Notes under the pieces: generated by a model
Seen by the model: the letters and a program-made list of their open reading frames with translations, nothing else
Database searches by the model: none
Told to the model about the DNA's origin: nothing
Made by a program: the position numbers and the translations under genes
Shown: positions 63,426 through 64,000 of the stretch, piece after piece
How the letters are laid out: each line of letters opens with the position of its first letter
How positions within the stretch are numbered: the stretch's first letter is position 1
NCBI RefSeq assembly: GCF_004362745.1
Contig: NZ_SNXY01000013.1
Location: forward strand, 62,001-126,000
Direction of reading: 5' to 3'
Length of the DNA stretch: 64,000 nt
Source of the DNA: Oharaeibacter diazotrophicus
GTDB taxonomy: Bacteria; Pseudomonadota; Alphaproteobacteria; Rhizobiales; Pleomorphomonadaceae

Positions 63426-64000
63426 ATGACCTTGAGACTGGGACTACTCGGCGCCGGCCGGATCGGCAAGGTGCACGCCCGCGCCGTCGCCGCGACGCCG
63501 GGCGCGCGCCTCGTCGCGGTCGCCGACGCCATGCCCGGCGCCGCCGCGGCGCTGGCGGCCGCGGCCGGGGCCGAGGTCCGCGACGTCGACGCCATCATGG
63601 ACGCCGACGACGTCGACGCGGTGATGATCACCACGCCGACCGACCTGCACGCCACCATGATCGAGCGCGCCGCCAAGGCCGGCAAGGCGATCTTCTGCGA
63701 GAAGCCGATCGACCTTTCGGCCGCCCGCGTGCGCGACTGCCTCGCCGTCGTCGCCGATACCGGCACGCCGCTGATGGTCGGCTTCAACCGCCGCTTCGAC
63801 CCCAACTTCATGGAGGTCAAGCGCCGAATCGAGGCCGGCGCCATCGGCAAGGTCGAGATGGTCGCGATCACATCGCGCGATCCCGGCCCGCCGCCGGTCG
63901 AGTACATCGCGCGCTCCGGCGGCCTCTTCCGCGACATGACCATCCACGACTTCGACATGGCGCGCTGGCTGCTCGGCGAGGAGCCGGTGTCGGTGTTCGC
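63426..64000 (+). CDS. iolG: Inositol 2-dehydrogenase IolG, N-terminal part (runs off the window)
   Basis: The first 191 codons of a Gfo/Idh/MocA dehydrogenase are visible. It has the Rossmann motif GLLGAGRIGKVHA, the catalytic Lys in CEKPIDLS (EKP), VGFNRRFDPNF and SGGLFRDMTIHDFDMARWLLGEEP, which carries the catalytic Asp-His pair and is typical of myo-inositol 2-dehydrogenase (IolG/IdhA). It oxidises myo-inositol to 2-keto-myo-inositol, the substrate of IolE. GGAGAGG precedes the ATG. The gene is divergent from iolC and not truncated by mutation; only the window edge cuts it. Confidence 0.9.
   Translation, partial: MTLRLGLLGAGRIGKVHARAVAATPGARLVAVADAMPGAAAALAAAAGAEVRDVDAIMDADDVDAVMITTPTDLHATMIERAAKAGKAIFCEKPIDLSAARVRDCLAVVADTGTPLMVGFNRRFDPNFMEVKRRIEAGAIGKVEMVAITSRDPGPPPVEYIARSGGLFRDMTIHDFDMARWLLGEEPVSVF

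Noticed and set aside
63426-64000. iolG considered as a truncated pseudogene
   Set aside because: The reading frame is intact to the last base of the window; only the window edge cuts it.

Overview
The window is very GC-rich (mostly above 70%) and carries a complete repABC replication/partition locus near its middle. repABC is known only from Alphaproteobacteria, mainly Hyphomicrobiales and Rhodobacterales. With the frc-type sugar importer and the iol (inositol) genes, this points to a megaplasmid or chromid of a soil- or plant-associated hyphomicrobial alphaproteobacterium. No transposase, integrase, phage gene, CRISPR array, tRNA or rRNA gene was found. The replicon looks like a store of catabolic modules, each with its own importer and regulator.

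Layout. 0-2.7 kb: end of a MarR regulator, a secreted alpha/beta hydrolase, a lower-GC orphan Imm63-type immunity gene and a vapBC toxin-antitoxin pair. 2.9-7.2 kb: an orphan polyamine-type binding protein, a GH63-type glucosidase and an EamA exporter. 7.3-18.2 kb: sugar module A, with an aldolase-like TIM-barrel protein, an ADP-dependent-kinase-family sugar kinase (unusual in bacteria), an SDR dehydrogenase, a DeoR regulator, a ROK regulator, an FrcBCA-type importer and a ribulokinase-like FGGY kinase. 18.2-30.5 kb: sugar-acid module B, two divergent operons. The left one holds a PdxA2-type dehydrogenase, an iron alcohol dehydrogenase, a BNR (sialidase-fold) protein and a DHDPS-family aldolase. 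The right one holds a five-gene oligopeptide-type importer, a four-carbon acid sugar kinase and a GntR/FadR regulator. A perfect palindrome lies between them.

30.5-34.2 kb: repC, repB and repA on the minus strand, with two identical 16-bp palindromes (parS candidates) after repC, a probable counter-transcribed RNA between repB and repC, and a large dyad upstream of repA. 34.3-46.7 kb: sensing and signalling, with an HxlR regulator divergent from a SemiSWEET transporter, two chemoreceptors, two tandem hybrid histidine kinases, an OmpR-type response regulator, a divergent atypical response regulator and a small secreted protein. 46.7-51.5 kb: two amidohydrolases and an oxamate-amidohydrolase/gamma-glutamyltransferase-like Ntn hydrolase, suggesting breakdown of N-heterocycles or amides, followed by a solo WGR domain. 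51.8-56.9 kb: a TetR-controlled RND efflux pair. 57.1-64 kb: inositol catabolism iolC-iolD-iolE-iolB, with iolG starting divergently and running off the window.

The iol genes cover oxidation of myo-inositol (iolG), dehydration (iolE), ring hydrolysis (iolD), isomerisation (iolB) and phosphorylation plus probable aldol cleavage (fused iolC). iolA and the inositol importer are not in the window. A perfect GGAA-N6-TTCC site overlaps the predicted iolG promoter, as expected for IolR control. The least described parts are module A around the ADP-dependent kinase homologue and module B, which joins BNR, DHDPS, PdxA2 and four-carbon-acid-kinase genes in one regulated unit.
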